From Actinomycetales bacterium Actino_02 (lineage in GTDB: Bacteria > Actinomycetota > Actinomycetes > Propionibacteriales > Propionibacteriaceae), in contig LUYM01000006.1 of the NCBI GenBank assembly GCA_001603275.1, positions 355,674 to 419,673 of the forward strand: DNA of 64,000 bases, written 5' to 3'. The translations under genes and the position numbers were made by a program. The notes beneath the pieces are model-generated. The model was not told the DNA's origin and did not search any database. It saw nothing but the letters and a program-made list of their open reading frames with translations. Positions 7,530 through 19,343 of the stretch are shown in pieces (position 1 is the stretch's first letter; each line of letters starts with the position of its first letter).

Positions 7530-9035
7530 TCAGGCCTTCATCGTCCCGGTCTCGAGGAAGCGGGCGTGCCAGCTGAGCGCCTCGGTGAGGATGTGCGGGG
7601 TGTGCTGGCTGTTGGCCGACTTCACCGCACGCTCGTAGTAGTCCAGCAGGGCCGGCTTGTAGTCCGGGTGCGCGCAGTTCTCGATGACGACCTTGGCCCG
7701 CTTCTGCGGGGACAGCCCACGCAGATCGGCCAGGCCCTGCTCGGTGATGATCACCGACACGTCATGCTCGGTGTGATCGTGATGCGACACCATCGGGACG
7801 ATCGCCGAGATGGCGCCGCCCTTTGCAGTGGACGGGGTGACGAAGGTCGAGATGTAGGCGTTGCGGGTGAAGTCGCCCGAGCCGCCGATGCCGTTCTGCA
7901 TCTTCGAGCCCATGATGTGGGTGGAGTTCACGTTGCCGTAGATGTCGGCCTCGATCAGACCGTTGGTGGCGATCACACCCAGCCGACGGATCATCTCCGG
8001 GTGGTTCGACACCTCCTGCGGCCGCAGGATGATCTTGTGCCGGTACTCAGCGGCGTTGTCGTTCATCTTCTTGGCGTACTCGGGGCTCAGCGAGAACGCG
8101 GTCGCCGAGGCCACCGTCATCTTGCCGGAGTCGAGCAGGTCGACCATGCCGTCCTGGATCACCTCGGTGTAGGAGGTCAGGTTCTCGAACGGGCCCTCCA
8201 GCAGGCCGGCCAGCACCGCGTTGGCGATGTTGCCCACGCCCGACTGCAGCGGCAGCAGGTTCTTCGGCAGTCGTCCCTGGGCGACCTCATTGGTGAGGAA
8301 GTCGAGCAGGTGGCCGGCGATCAGCCGGGACTCGTCGTCCAGCGGCTTGAACGGGGTGTTGCGATCCTCGGCGTCGGTCTCGACGATGGCGACCACCTTG
8401 TTCAGGTCGACACTCATCGTGGTCTTGCCGATCCGGTCCCCGGGGTGGGTGATCTTGACCGGCTTGCGCTCGGGGGGCAGGCCGATGTCGTAGACGTCGT
8501 GCATGCCGAACAGATCCATGCTCTGCCAGGAGTTGACCTCGAGAATCACCTTGTCGGCGGCGGTCATCCAGGCGGTGTTGTTGCCCATCGAGGACGACGG
8601 CACCAGCTCGCCGTTCTCTAGGATCGCGGTGACCTCGATCACGGCGATGTCCAGCTTGCCCTGGAAGCCGGCCAGCGTCTGCGGGCCGGAGTGGGATAGG
8701 TGAATGTCGCAGTAGCCGGAGACGCCGGAGTTGATCTTGTTCCGCATGTGCGGGTCGGACTGGTACGGCATCCGGTAGGCGATGCCGTCCACATCGGCCA
8801 ACGCACCGTCCAACTCGGGGGCGGTGGATGCACCGGTGAACGAGCCGATCATGAACGCTTCGCCGCGCTCATGGGCAGCCTTGATCTGAGCGGCCAGGGC
8901 GACCGGGACGGCCTTGGGGTAGCCGGCTCCGGTGAAGCCGGAGAAGCCGACGTTCATACCGTTCTTGATGAAACTGGCAGCCTCGTCCGCGGTGCAGATC
9001 TTGCTCCGCAGGCCGGCGTGGGCAATGCGCGACAT
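7530..9035 (-). CDS. Acetyl-CoA hydrolase/transferase (succinyl-CoA:acetate CoA-transferase type)
   Basis: A 501-residue cytoplasmic CoA-transferase that swaps CoA between succinyl-CoA and acetate or propionate. Recognised features are the N-terminal GFSGFTGAGYPKAVP, the YTEVIQDGMVDLL segment that carries the family's likely catalytic glutamate, GSKMQNGIGGSGDFTRNA, and the C-terminal VIITEQGLADLRGLSP. Length matches the AarC/Cat1 family. In propionate-forming actinobacteria this activity recycles CoA in the succinate-propionate route, though the substrate here is inferred. The ATG at 9035 has AGGGAG just upstream. A strong hairpin follows the stop. Confidence 0.9.
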   Translation of the reverse strand: MSRIAHAGLRSKICTADEAASFIKNGMNVGFSGFTGAGYPKAVPVALAAQIKAAHERGEAFMIGSFTGASTAPELDGALADVDGIAYRMPYQSDPHMRNKINSGVSGYCDIHLSHSGPQTLAGFQGKLDIAVIEVTAILENGELVPSSSMGNNTAWMTAADKVILEVNSWQSMDLFGMHDVYDIGLPPERKPVKITHPGDRIGKTTMSVDLNKVVAIVETDAEDRNTPFKPLDDESRLIAGHLLDFLTNEVAQGRLPKNLLPLQSGVGNIANAVLAGLLEGPFENLTSYTEVIQDGMVDLLDSGKMTVASATAFSLSPEYAKKMNDNAAEYRHKIILRPQEVSNHPEMIRRLGVIATNGLIEADIYGNVNSTHIMGSKMQNGIGGSGDFTRNAYISTFVTPSTAKGGAISAIVPMVSHHDHTEHDVSVIITEQGLADLRGLSPQKRAKVVIENCAHPDYKPALLDYYERAVKSANSQHTPHILTEALSWHARFLETGTMKA

Positions 9036-9478
9036 TTCTCTCCCTATGGGCACTCTTGCTGGGACCGCTTGGCAGCCTACCGATTACGTACCACTACTCA
9101 CTAACCGCGTTCACCTACGTGCAGCGTCCGCGCGGAACGTGAACATGCGCTAGCTCCGACCACTTCGGGGCCCGGGCTACGAAATGCGCTGGCCGACCCC
9201 GGTTGGACGGGGTGTCGCCCCCGAATTGAGGCCCGCCAATGCGATTGGCGCACTCGTCCGGCTTCCGCCGCACCCTCCGGCTGGTGCCACCTTCGTCGGC
9301 CGACTCTCAGAAGGTGGGACGAACGCGGCCTCGTCCGTCTCACCCTGTGTCGGCGAGCCTTCCCGAACCTGCCCGATCGGCCGGCTCCCACCGCCGCACC
9401 GGTCAATGACCGGACGACTTGGCGTCGTGCCGGGAGCGGCCGGCGCGTCGCTGGTTAGGGTCGATCAACCCGAGGAGA
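9036..9478. promoter_or_regulatory. Divergent intergenic region with palindromes
   Basis: About 440 bp between the CoA-transferase (minus) and the GT87 gene (plus), with no credible ORF. It holds three stem-loop or operator-like elements: ACCCCG/CGGGGT at 9196-9213, CGCCAAT-GCG-ATTGGCG at 9234-9250, and the 15-nt CCGGTCAATGACCGG at 9399-9413. The last is followed by ACGAC/GTCGT (9414-9428). Confidence 0.5.
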
Positions 9479-9481
9479 GTG

Positions 9482-10633
9482 ATGCGCCGACCGGAGCCTG
9501 AACTGGTGGCGATGCTGGCGACGACCGCCGTGCTCGCCATCGGCAGTGGGCTGCTCCGGCAAGGCTGCGCGGTTGCGGACGGCTGGTGCCCCACCGACCT
9601 GAAGGTGATGTGGTGGGAGCGCGGTCTGGCCGCCGGCCTGCCGCCCTATCAGACGCCAGTGCCTGGCTCGATGGGCTTGGAGTATCCGGTGCTCACCGGC
9701 GAACTGATGTGGCTGCTGGCGCTGCCGTCCTCGACACTGTCGGGCTTCGTCTGGCTGAGCACGATCGTCCTCGGCCTGTGCGCTGTGGCCATCACCGCTC
9801 TGCTCTACCCGGTGGCCGGCCGTCGCACCTGGCTGTGGGCAGCGGCGCCGTCCCTGGTCTGGTACGTGAGTTACAACTACGACGCGCTGGTCTCACTGTT
9901 CGCCGTGGCCGCGCTGGTCCTGCTCTTCGGGCGCTACCCCGACGCGATCGCGCGCCACCGGATCTTCGCGGCGGCGGCACTGCTGGGTGTGGGCGGGGCG
10001 GCCAAGCTCTACCCGCTGCTGTTCCTGCTGCCAATGCTGCTGTGGATCCTCTTCGGTGACCCGCGGGCCCGGATCGGACTCGCCGCTCAGGCCCTCGGTG
10101 TGACGCTGGGCACCTTCGTCCTGGTCAACCTGCCGGTGTTCCTGGCCAACCCGGCCGGCTGGCTGGCGCCCTACCTGTTCCAGGCCTCCCGGCCGATTCG
10201 GGTAGACACGTTGTCGATCTGGGTGGTGCTGTCCGAGCTGCCGTCCGGCTGGGTGAACGCGGCCGCGGCGGTGGCCACCGCGATCGCCCTTATCGCCGTG
10301 TCCGTGTGGAGTTGGCGTCGCGGGCGTCAGCTCGGCGACTACCCGCTACTGCCGGCGTCTCTGCTGATCCTGATCGCCTATCTGCTGGCCAACAAGGTCT
10401 ACTCCCCGCAGTACCTGCTGTGGCTGCTCCCGCTCCTGGTGCTGGCCGGGATCGGCGCCTCGTCGGTGATCGGCTATCTGGTGCTGGACGCCGCGCTGTT
10501 CTGGGCGCTGCAACTGGCCTACAACGGCACCGGCCAACTCATGGTCGTCGGCGTGATCAGTCTGGTCACCATGGCCGGGGTCCGATTCTTCCTGACCGCA
10601 GCCTTCGCCCGGCAGGCCGCCGCGCTGGAGTAG
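9482..10633 (+). CDS. GT87-family integral membrane glycosyltransferase
   Basis: A 383-residue protein with about 10-11 transmembrane helices and the early loop acidic/aromatic pattern W.PTDLKVMWWERGLAAGLPPYQ, then a EYPVLTG segment. This is typical of polyprenyl-phosphate-mannose-dependent GT87 (DUF2029) enzymes such as PimE and actinobacterial mannan/arabinan polymerases. It probably adds a sugar from a lipid-linked donor on the outer face of the membrane. AGGAG at 9473-9477 precedes both the GTG at 9479 and the ATG at 9482. Sugar and acceptor are unknown. Confidence 0.8.
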   Translation: MRRPEPELVAMLATTAVLAIGSGLLRQGCAVADGWCPTDLKVMWWERGLAAGLPPYQTPVPGSMGLEYPVLTGELMWLLALPSSTLSGFVWLSTIVLGLCAVAITALLYPVAGRRTWLWAAAPSLVWYVSYNYDALVSLFAVAALVLLFGRYPDAIARHRIFAAAALLGVGGAAKLYPLLFLLPMLLWILFGDPRARIGLAAQALGVTLGTFVLVNLPVFLANPAGWLAPYLFQASRPIRVDTLSIWVVLSELPSGWVNAAAAVATAIALIAVSVWSWRRGRQLGDYPLLPASLLILIAYLLANKVYSPQYLLWLLPLLVLAGIGASSVIGYLVLDAALFWALQLAYNGTGQLMVVGVISLVTMAGVRFFLTAAFARQAAALE

Positions 10634-10640
10634 CCGCCCC

Positions 10641-10769
10641 AACTCCCGGGGACGGTTCCATTACCGTCCATCCTTGTCACCACAACTCCCGGGGACGGTT
10701 CCATTTCCGTCCAGCCTTGTCGCTGCGATTCCTGGGGACGGTTCCATTTCCGTCCGCCCTTGTCGGCGG
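10641..10769. repeat. Three 43-bp tandem repeats carrying a palindromic core
   Basis: Units start at 10641, 10684 and 10727, an exact 43-bp period. Each has the hairpin core GGACGGTTCCATTACCGTCC (or TTTCC variant: 6-bp stem, 8-nt loop) preceded by CTCCCGG and followed by CCTTGTC. They fill the gap between convergent genes (GT87 and DUF1015). The same core recurs at 58.64-58.81 kb. Confidence 0.9.
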
Positions 10770-10812
10770 TACCTCACCGACCGGCGGCTCCAGGGAGCCC
10801 GCTCGGCGAAGC

Positions 10813-11997
10813 TCAGAGCGCAGCGGTCGGGCGGATCACCAGGCCGGTGCGCAGCTTCGGCGTGAAGAAGGTCGACTTCGGCGGCATCAGCAGGCCCTCA
10901 CGAGCCGTCCGCTGGATCTCGGCCAGCGAGGTCGGACGAATCAGGATGGCCGCGTTCACCTGGGCGGAGGCGACCAGTTCGACCACCTCGTCCAGCCCGT
11001 GCTGATAGCTCACCTCGGCCCGGCTGCCGGCCAGGGCATGTTCGAGGTAGGCCCCGTCCAGCGCCCGGACGTCGTCGAAGACCCCCGGCTTGGGGATCAG
11101 CCATTCGGTGGTGTCCGGTCCGAGCAGGACGAGGCGTCCGAGCTCCACCATCTGGGCCAGCATCGCCGGCGTCGGCGCGGGGGCCGGCTCGATGTCGAAG
11201 CAGCCGGACAGGTCGGCCCGCAGCTCGTCGACACAGATGTTGGTGTAGATCCGGTGGATCGCCTCGATGCTCAGCTGATCGGCGACCAGCTCGTTGATGA
11301 AGGTCAGCGTGAACTCGGCGTCGGTGTCGCTACGTCCGGACGCGGCCCGCACCTCATCGCGGTAGGTGCGCGAGATCGAGTAGCGGTGGTGCCCGTCGGC
11401 GATCAGCACGTCGTCGGCGCCGATGATCGCGGTGATCTCGGCGATCCGGGCCGGATCGGTGATCCGCTCCACACTGTGCAGCACGCCGTCGGCGGTCATC
11501 TCGCCGATCGGCTCGCCGGGCGCGGCCAAGGCGGCGGTCAGCCCCGTTGCCAGCGACAGCCCCCAGACCGGAGACAGGTTCGTGGCGGTGGCCCGGGTCA
11601 GGTCGAGCCGATCGGTGACCGCCTTCGGGGTCGTCCGCTCATGCGGCAGCACGCCGCCGGCGTCCAGATCGACGACCTCGAGCCCGGCCAGCACACCGAC
11701 GATGGTTCGCGCCGTGCCGGTGGCATCGGTGAAGGCCATCCGATAGATAGTCAGGCTCGGCTGTTCGTCGCGCACCAGGACGCCAGAGGCCAGCCACTCG
11801 TCCAGGGTGCGGGCGGCCACCTGGTAGCGGTCGTCGCCACCGGTCGGCACATCGACATGGACGATGTTGTGCTCGTCAAGGGCGCCGAGCTCCGCCACGT
11901 CCGCCGCAGACAGGACGTCATAGGGCGGGGCGATCACCAGCTGCAGGTCGGTGCCCGCCGCATATCGCAGGGCGGAGAACGGAGCGATTTTGGGCAT
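10813..11997 (-). CDS. DUF1015 family protein
   Basis: A 394-residue soluble protein spanning the whole DUF1015 family. Characteristic segments are IAPPYDVLS near residue 23, VLPHERTTPKAVTDRL near 115, and LIADGHHRYSISRTY near 195; the HER and DGHHRY motifs are the invariant ones. It is widespread in bacteria and often near serine-biosynthesis genes, with no firmly established reaction. The ATG at 11997 begins MPKIAPFSALRY, the normal family N-terminus. It is monocistronic here, divergent from the exopolysaccharide operon. Confidence 0.85.
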   Translation of the reverse strand: MPKIAPFSALRYAAGTDLQLVIAPPYDVLSAADVAELGALDEHNIVHVDVPTGGDDRYQVAARTLDEWLASGVLVRDEQPSLTIYRMAFTDATGTARTIVGVLAGLEVVDLDAGGVLPHERTTPKAVTDRLDLTRATATNLSPVWGLSLATGLTAALAAPGEPIGEMTADGVLHSVERITDPARIAEITAIIGADDVLIADGHHRYSISRTYRDEVRAASGRSDTDAEFTLTFINELVADQLSIEAIHRIYTNICVDELRADLSGCFDIEPAPAPTPAMLAQMVELGRLVLLGPDTTEWLIPKPGVFDDVRALDGAYLEHALAGSRAEVSYQHGLDEVVELVASAQVNAAILIRPTSLAEIQRTAREGLLMPPKSTFFTPKLRTGLVIRPTAAL

Positions 11998-12000
11998 GGC

Positions 12001-12239
12001 TGAACGCTAGCCCACCGGCGCGGGTGGCCTTGGCCACAGCCCGCGGAGCGGTCTGTCCGGGCGGATGAAGGGTTAACTCAGACGTCACATAACTGACCGC
12101 TCGATGACTTCCGCTATCCCCCTTTCGGGTGACATACTCCAGATGCGGCGAAGATCAGGCTCGCACTGCGGTAATCCGCAAGTCCCTTGTGGGGAGGGAT
12201 GCGAGACGTTGATTCGGACATTGAACTGAGGGGTGAGGG
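12001..12239. promoter_or_regulatory. Promoter region of the first exopolysaccharide operon
   Basis: A divergent gap between DUF1015 and the first glycosylphosphotransferase. It contains the inverted repeats GTGGCC-TT-GGCCAC (12024-12037) and TGCGG-TAAT-CCGCA (12167-12180). A long purine-rich leader with GAGGGGTGAGGG leads into the GTG start. I could not fix a single -35/-10 pair. Confidence 0.4.
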
Positions 12240-13700
12240 GTGTCCGCTGTTTCGTCTCTTGAGACTTTGGCGTTCCCGTGGCCGGTGGCCTCGGCGCCTA
12301 AGCTGCGGGTGCGCGGCTGGCGAGCCAAGTTGCACGTCTTTCAGTTGGCGACTGACGCCATTGCTATTTCTGCTGCTGTTGCGGTCACATTCCTTGCGCT
12401 GTTTCGGCTTGATCAGACCGCCGGCGATTCAGGAGTCCTCTACCTGGCGCTCGCCCCGGTGGTTGCCGCTGCCTGGGTGGTGGCCCTGGAGTGGAACGAC
12501 TCGCGCACCCATCGGGTAGCTGGCACCGGCCTGGAGGAGTACCGCCGGGTGATCGCGGCCAGCGTGGGCGTCTTCGGGCTGCTCGCCATCACTTCCTACG
12601 TCTTTCAGGTGTCGCTGTCCCGGGCGCTCTTCGTCACGACGCTTCCGCTGGGGCTGCTGTTCCTGCTCGGTGGACGCCTGATCGTCCGCCAGTTCCTGAA
12701 CCGGCTGCGCGCCCAGGGCCGGGCGATGACTTCGACTCTGGTGATCGGCAGCGCCGAGAACGTGAACCCGTTCTTGACCGACCTGCGCCGGCGCTCCGAG
12801 GCCGGCTATCTGGCCACCGGGGTCTGCCAGATCGGGCACGGCCGGATCGAGGGCACTGGACTGGAGCCCTGCTACCTCGACCAGGTTCCGGCGCTGGCCG
12901 AGTCCGGTGCGTACGGAGCGGTCATCATCATCGACGGCCTGCGCCGCGAGGAGATCCGCGATCTTGCCTGGCGATTGGAGAACAGCCCCGTTGAACTGCT
13001 GTTCCAGCCGCGCCTGGTGGACGTGGCCGGCCCGCGGATGAGCATCCACGAGTCGCAGGGGCTGTCGCTGGTGCACGTCGACCTGCCCACCTTCACCGGC
13101 TACAAGGTGCTGGTGAAGCGGATCTTCGACATCATCTTCGCCACTCTGGCTCTGATCGGCCTGTCGCCGATCCTCGCGGTGATCGCCCTGCTGATCAAGC
13201 TCGACGACGGCGGCCCGGTGATCTTCCGTCAGGAGCGGGTCGGTCGCTTCGGCAAGCCGTTCACCATTCACAAGTTCCGGACCATGGTGGTCGATGCCGA
13301 GTCCAAGATCGACGCACTGATCGCCGCCCAAGGTGGCCGAGCCTTGCTGTTCAAGATGGACGACGACCCCCGGATCACCCGGGTCGGACGGATTCTGCGC
13401 AAGTACTCCCTGGACGAGCTGCCGCAGTTCTGGTCGGTGCTGCGCGGCGGGATGAGCATCGTCGGGCCGCGTCCGCAGGTGGCCCGTGAGGTTGCCGAGT
13501 ACACCGACGCGCACCACCGTCGGTTGCTGATCAAGCCGGGCATCACCGGCCTGTGGCAGGTCAGTGGACGTTCCGATCTCTCCCTGGACGAGAGCATTCG
13601 GCTCGACCTTCGTTATGTGGAAAACTGGTCTCTGGCCGGAGATTTGACGCTCATCATCAAGACCGTCAGGGTCATGCTGCGCCCTGATGGGGCGTACTAG
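12240..13700 (+). CDS. Exopolysaccharide polyprenyl glycosylphosphotransferase (WbaP/CpsE-like), copy 1
   Basis: Transfers a sugar-1-phosphate to undecaprenyl phosphate, starting repeat-unit assembly at the membrane. The 486 residues have four or five N-terminal helices (about 30-160), a CoA_binding_3/Rossmann-like domain (about 165-285), and the C-terminal catalytic domain after one more helix ([39 protein letters not shown]). Active-site motifs include [26 protein letters not shown], and GPRP with [12 protein letters not shown]. The GTG start follows a GAGGGG-rich leader. It leads an operon with a Wzz/BY-kinase and a tyrosine phosphatase. The donor sugar cannot be read from sequence. Confidence 0.92.
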   Translation: MSAVSSLETLAFPWPVASAPKLRVRGWRAKLHVFQLATDAIAISAAVAVTFLALFRLDQTAGDSGVLYLALAPVVAAAWVVALEWNDSRTHRVAGTGLEEYRRVIAASVGVFGLLAITSYVFQVSLSRALFVTTLPLGLLFLLGGRLIVRQFLNRLRAQGRAMTSTLVIGSAENVNPFLTDLRRRSEAGYLATGVCQIGHGRIEGTGLEPCYLDQVPALAESGAYGAVIIIDGLRREEIRDLAWRLENSPVELLFQPRLVDVAGPRMSIHESQGLSLVHVDLPTFTGYKVLVKRIFDIIFATLALIGLSPILAVIALLIKLDDGGPVIFRQERVGRFGKPFTIHKFRTMVVDAESKIDALIAAQGGRALLFKMDDDPRITRVGRILRKYSLDELPQFWSVLRGGMSIVGPRPQVAREVAEYTDAHHRRLLIKPGITGLWQVSGRSDLSLDESIRLDLRYVENWSLAGDLTLIIKTVRVMLRPDGAY

Positions 13701-13711
13701 CCCCGCGGATT

Positions 13712-13753
13712 GCCAATGGTTGGCGACAATAGTGCCGCTATACCCCGCCAACC
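13712..13753 (+). promoter_or_regulatory. Mutually exclusive hairpins before the Wzz/kinase ribosome binding site
   Basis: GCCAA-TGG-TTGGC (13712-13724) can form a small hairpin. Alternatively GGTTGGCG (13718-13725) pairs perfectly with CGCCAACC (13746-13753), which abuts the AGGAGAG site of the next gene. The two folds share the TTGGC strand, so only one can form. Confidence 0.45.
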
Positions 13754-13768
13754 AGGAGAGATCACTTA

Positions 13769-15151
13769 ATGGAGTTAGCCGACTACCTGGCGATTCTGCG
13801 CAAGCGCTGGGTCAGCATTGTTGTGATCGCTGTGCTCGGGGTGGCGGTTGCCGCCGGGGTCTCGCTATTGATGACCCCGACCTACACGGCCAGCACCTCG
13901 CTCTTCCTCACCGTCCAGAGCGGTAACACGGCAGGCGAACTTCAGCAGGGCTCGAACTACGCAGAGAACCAGGTGAAGTCGTTCGCCCAGGTCGCCACCA
14001 AGCCGGTCGTGCTCGACCCGGTGATTGCTCGGCTCGGCCTGGCCACCACCTCCACCGAACTTGCCAAGGACATCACCGCCAGCGTTCCGACCGGCACCGC
14101 CATCATCGAGATCGACGTGGTGAACACCAGCCCGGAACTGGCCGCCCGCCTGGCCAACGAGATCGGTGCCCAGCTGATCGTCGCTGTCGGCGACCTGTCG
14201 CCCTCGGCCGCGGACAAGAGCCAGTCGGTGAAGGCCACCACCGTGGAGCCGGCGCTGGTGCCGACCACCAAGACCTCGCCGCGGGTCAGCTTGAACCTGG
14301 CACTAGGACTGCTGCTCGGCTTGCTGCTCGGCTTTGCGCAGGCGGTGCTGCGGGACCGTCTGGACACCACGATCACCGGCGAGGTGGACGTGGCCGACGT
14401 CACCAACCGTTCGGTGGTCGGCGTGATCTCCTTCGACCCCAACGCCAGCGAGCATCCGCTGGTGTTCTCCGGCGACTCACACTCGCCGCGGGCCGAGGCC
14501 TACCGTCGGCTGCGGACGAACCTGCAGTTCCTTTCGATTCAGGCCAACAACCGCTCGGTCGTGATCACCTCGTCCATCCCGGGCGAGGGCAAGACCACCA
14601 GCGCGGTCAACCTGGCCTTCGCCCTGGCCGACGCCGGTGACCGGGTGCTGCTGATCGACGCCGACCTGCGCCGCCCAAAGATCGCCGACTACCTGCGCCT
14701 GGAAGGCGCGGCCGGCCTGACCACGATCCTGATCGGCCGGGCCACCCTGCCCGACCTCGTTCAGCCGGTCAGCACCCACCTGGACGTGCTGACCGCCGGC
14801 GAAGTACCACCGAACCCGGCCGAACTGCTCGGCTCGGACGAGATGAAGGCACTCCTGGCCCAGGCCTCGCGCGACTACAGCTACGTGATCCTGGATTGCC
14901 CGCCGACCCTGGCGGTCACAGATTCGGCGGTGTTGGCCCAGGTCACCGGCGGCACCTTGGTGGTGGTCGGCAGCGAGTCGGTCCACAAGCCCGAGCTTGC
15001 GGCCAGCCTGGAGGCGCTGGAGTCGGTGGACGGCCGGATTCTCGGAATGGTGCTGAACAAGGTCCGGGCTGAGGGCAAGAGCGCCTACGGCTACCACCAG
15101 TACCACTCGCAATACCTGCCGCGGAACGCCGACGCCGGAGTCGAAGGCTGA
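13769..15151 (+). CDS. Wzz-type chain-length protein fused to BY-kinase, copy 1
   Basis: A 460-residue fusion of a chain-length determinant and a bacterial tyrosine kinase. Two membrane helices (about 15-36 and 173-193) flank an extracytoplasmic Wzz region. The kinase domain follows, with Walker A SSIPGEGKTT (268-277), Walker A' VLLIDADLRRP, and Walker B VILDCPP. The C-terminus is tyrosine-rich (YGYHQYHSQY), the usual autophosphorylation cluster. It would govern polymer length and export, switched by the phosphatase encoded next. The ATG lies 10 nt after AGGAGA. A close paralogue lies at 34511. Confidence 0.92.
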   Translation: MELADYLAILRKRWVSIVVIAVLGVAVAAGVSLLMTPTYTASTSLFLTVQSGNTAGELQQGSNYAENQVKSFAQVATKPVVLDPVIARLGLATTSTELAKDITASVPTGTAIIEIDVVNTSPELAARLANEIGAQLIVAVGDLSPSAADKSQSVKATTVEPALVPTTKTSPRVSLNLALGLLLGLLLGFAQAVLRDRLDTTITGEVDVADVTNRSVVGVISFDPNASEHPLVFSGDSHSPRAEAYRRLRTNLQFLSIQANNRSVVITSSIPGEGKTTSAVNLAFALADAGDRVLLIDADLRRPKIADYLRLEGAAGLTTILIGRATLPDLVQPVSTHLDVLTAGEVPPNPAELLGSDEMKALLAQASRDYSYVILDCPPTLAVTDSAVLAQVTGGTLVVVGSESVHKPELAASLEALESVDGRILGMVLNKVRAEGKSAYGYHQYHSQYLPRNADAGVEG

Positions 15152-15159
15152 GCGAGCCG

Positions 15160-15720
15160 ATGTCCACACCACAGCCGTTGCGGGTCCTGGTGCTCTGCAC
15201 CGGCAACATCTCTCGCTCACCGGTGGTGGAGCACCTGCTGCGCAGCGACCTGGCCGACAACTCGGTCGAGATTTCCAGCGCCGGTATCCAGGCCGTGGTC
15301 GGTGCGCCGATCGACCCGCCGATGGGGGCGCTGCTGAACACGATCGGGATCGACTCCACCGAGTTCCGGGCCCGTCAGCTCAAACGAGAACTGCTCGACA
15401 ACGCCGACCTGGTGATCGGACTGGCCCGTGAGCATCGCTCCTATGCCGTCCAGCTGGAGCCGTCGGTGGTGCGGCGGAGTTTCACCCTGCGCGAGTTCGT
15501 CCGGATCCTGCCGATGGCCGGGCCGTACTTCGGCGCGACAATCGGCGAACGGCTGCGGGCGGCCGCCGAGGCGGCGGCGCTGGCCCGAAGCCGAGTGCCG
15601 GCATCGCGTCCGGGGGAGGACGACGTGACCGACCCCTATGGGGCGCCGGTGCAGGTCTATCGGCGGGTGTTCGCCGAGATCCACGACTCGGTGGCGCAGA
15701 TCGCCAAGGCGGTCTGCTGA
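15160..15720 (+). CDS. Low-molecular-weight protein tyrosine phosphatase, copy 1
   Basis: A 186-residue LMW-PTP. The P-loop CTGNISRSP puts the nucleophile at Cys13 and Arg19, and the general-acid loop is DPYG near residue 158. It begins 8 bp after the BY-kinase gene, the classic Wzb/Wzc arrangement, so its substrate is most likely the tyrosine cluster of that kinase. A second copy with the same motifs lies at 33816 next to the second kinase. Confidence 0.92.
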   Translation: MSTPQPLRVLVLCTGNISRSPVVEHLLRSDLADNSVEISSAGIQAVVGAPIDPPMGALLNTIGIDSTEFRARQLKRELLDNADLVIGLAREHRSYAVQLEPSVVRRSFTLREFVRILPMAGPYFGATIGERLRAAAEAAALARSRVPASRPGEDDVTDPYGAPVQVYRRVFAEIHDSVAQIAKAVC

Positions 15721-15751
15721 GCCTGCCGGTCCAGCCGAGTCGCCCTGACGT

Positions 15752-19073
<3,322 letters not shown>

Positions 19074-19343
19074 CAGGAACCGTCCCGCGGCGGAGTTGGC
19101 CCATCTCCGTCCGCTTCGCGCTACCGAACCGAACCGTCGCTGCCGAAAAAGCGGGGAGCGCGAGTTCTGTTCGGTAGCGAACGCATGAATCGGTGGACGG
19201 CCGGGGCCGCTGGAGGTTCTGGAGAGGCGGATCGGCTATCGCCTTATGCCAGCTGGCCCCCACCCTGGGGGGAGCGGAGGCCAGCTGGTTTTCCGCACGA
19301 TGACACCGGCGTGAGGGGGATCAATGGCCGGCGTCACCGAGGA
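19074..19343. other. Convergent intergenic region with stacked inverted repeats
   Basis: No gene is visible between rmlA and the second glycosylphosphotransferase. It holds a degenerate copy of the 10.6/58.6-kb repeat core (GGAACCGTCCC near 19077) and an 11-bp inverted repeat CGCTACCGAAC/GTTCGGTAGCG (19119-19129 and 19169-19179). A terminator lies at 19249-19292. Confidence 0.6.
19249..19292 (+). terminator. Intrinsic terminator downstream of rmlA
   Basis: A perfect 10-bp stem CCAGCTGGCC/GGCCAGCTGG (19249-19258, 19279-19288) with an inner CCCCC/GGGGG pair, followed by TTTT. The T-tract orients it for plus-strand transcription. Confidence 0.75.

Noticed and set aside
12001-12239. Riboswitch in the leader of the first polysaccharide operon
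   Set aside because: The leader has short inverted repeats but none of the conserved motifs of cyclic-di-AMP, cyclic-di-GMP or other known riboswitch classes that I could recognise.
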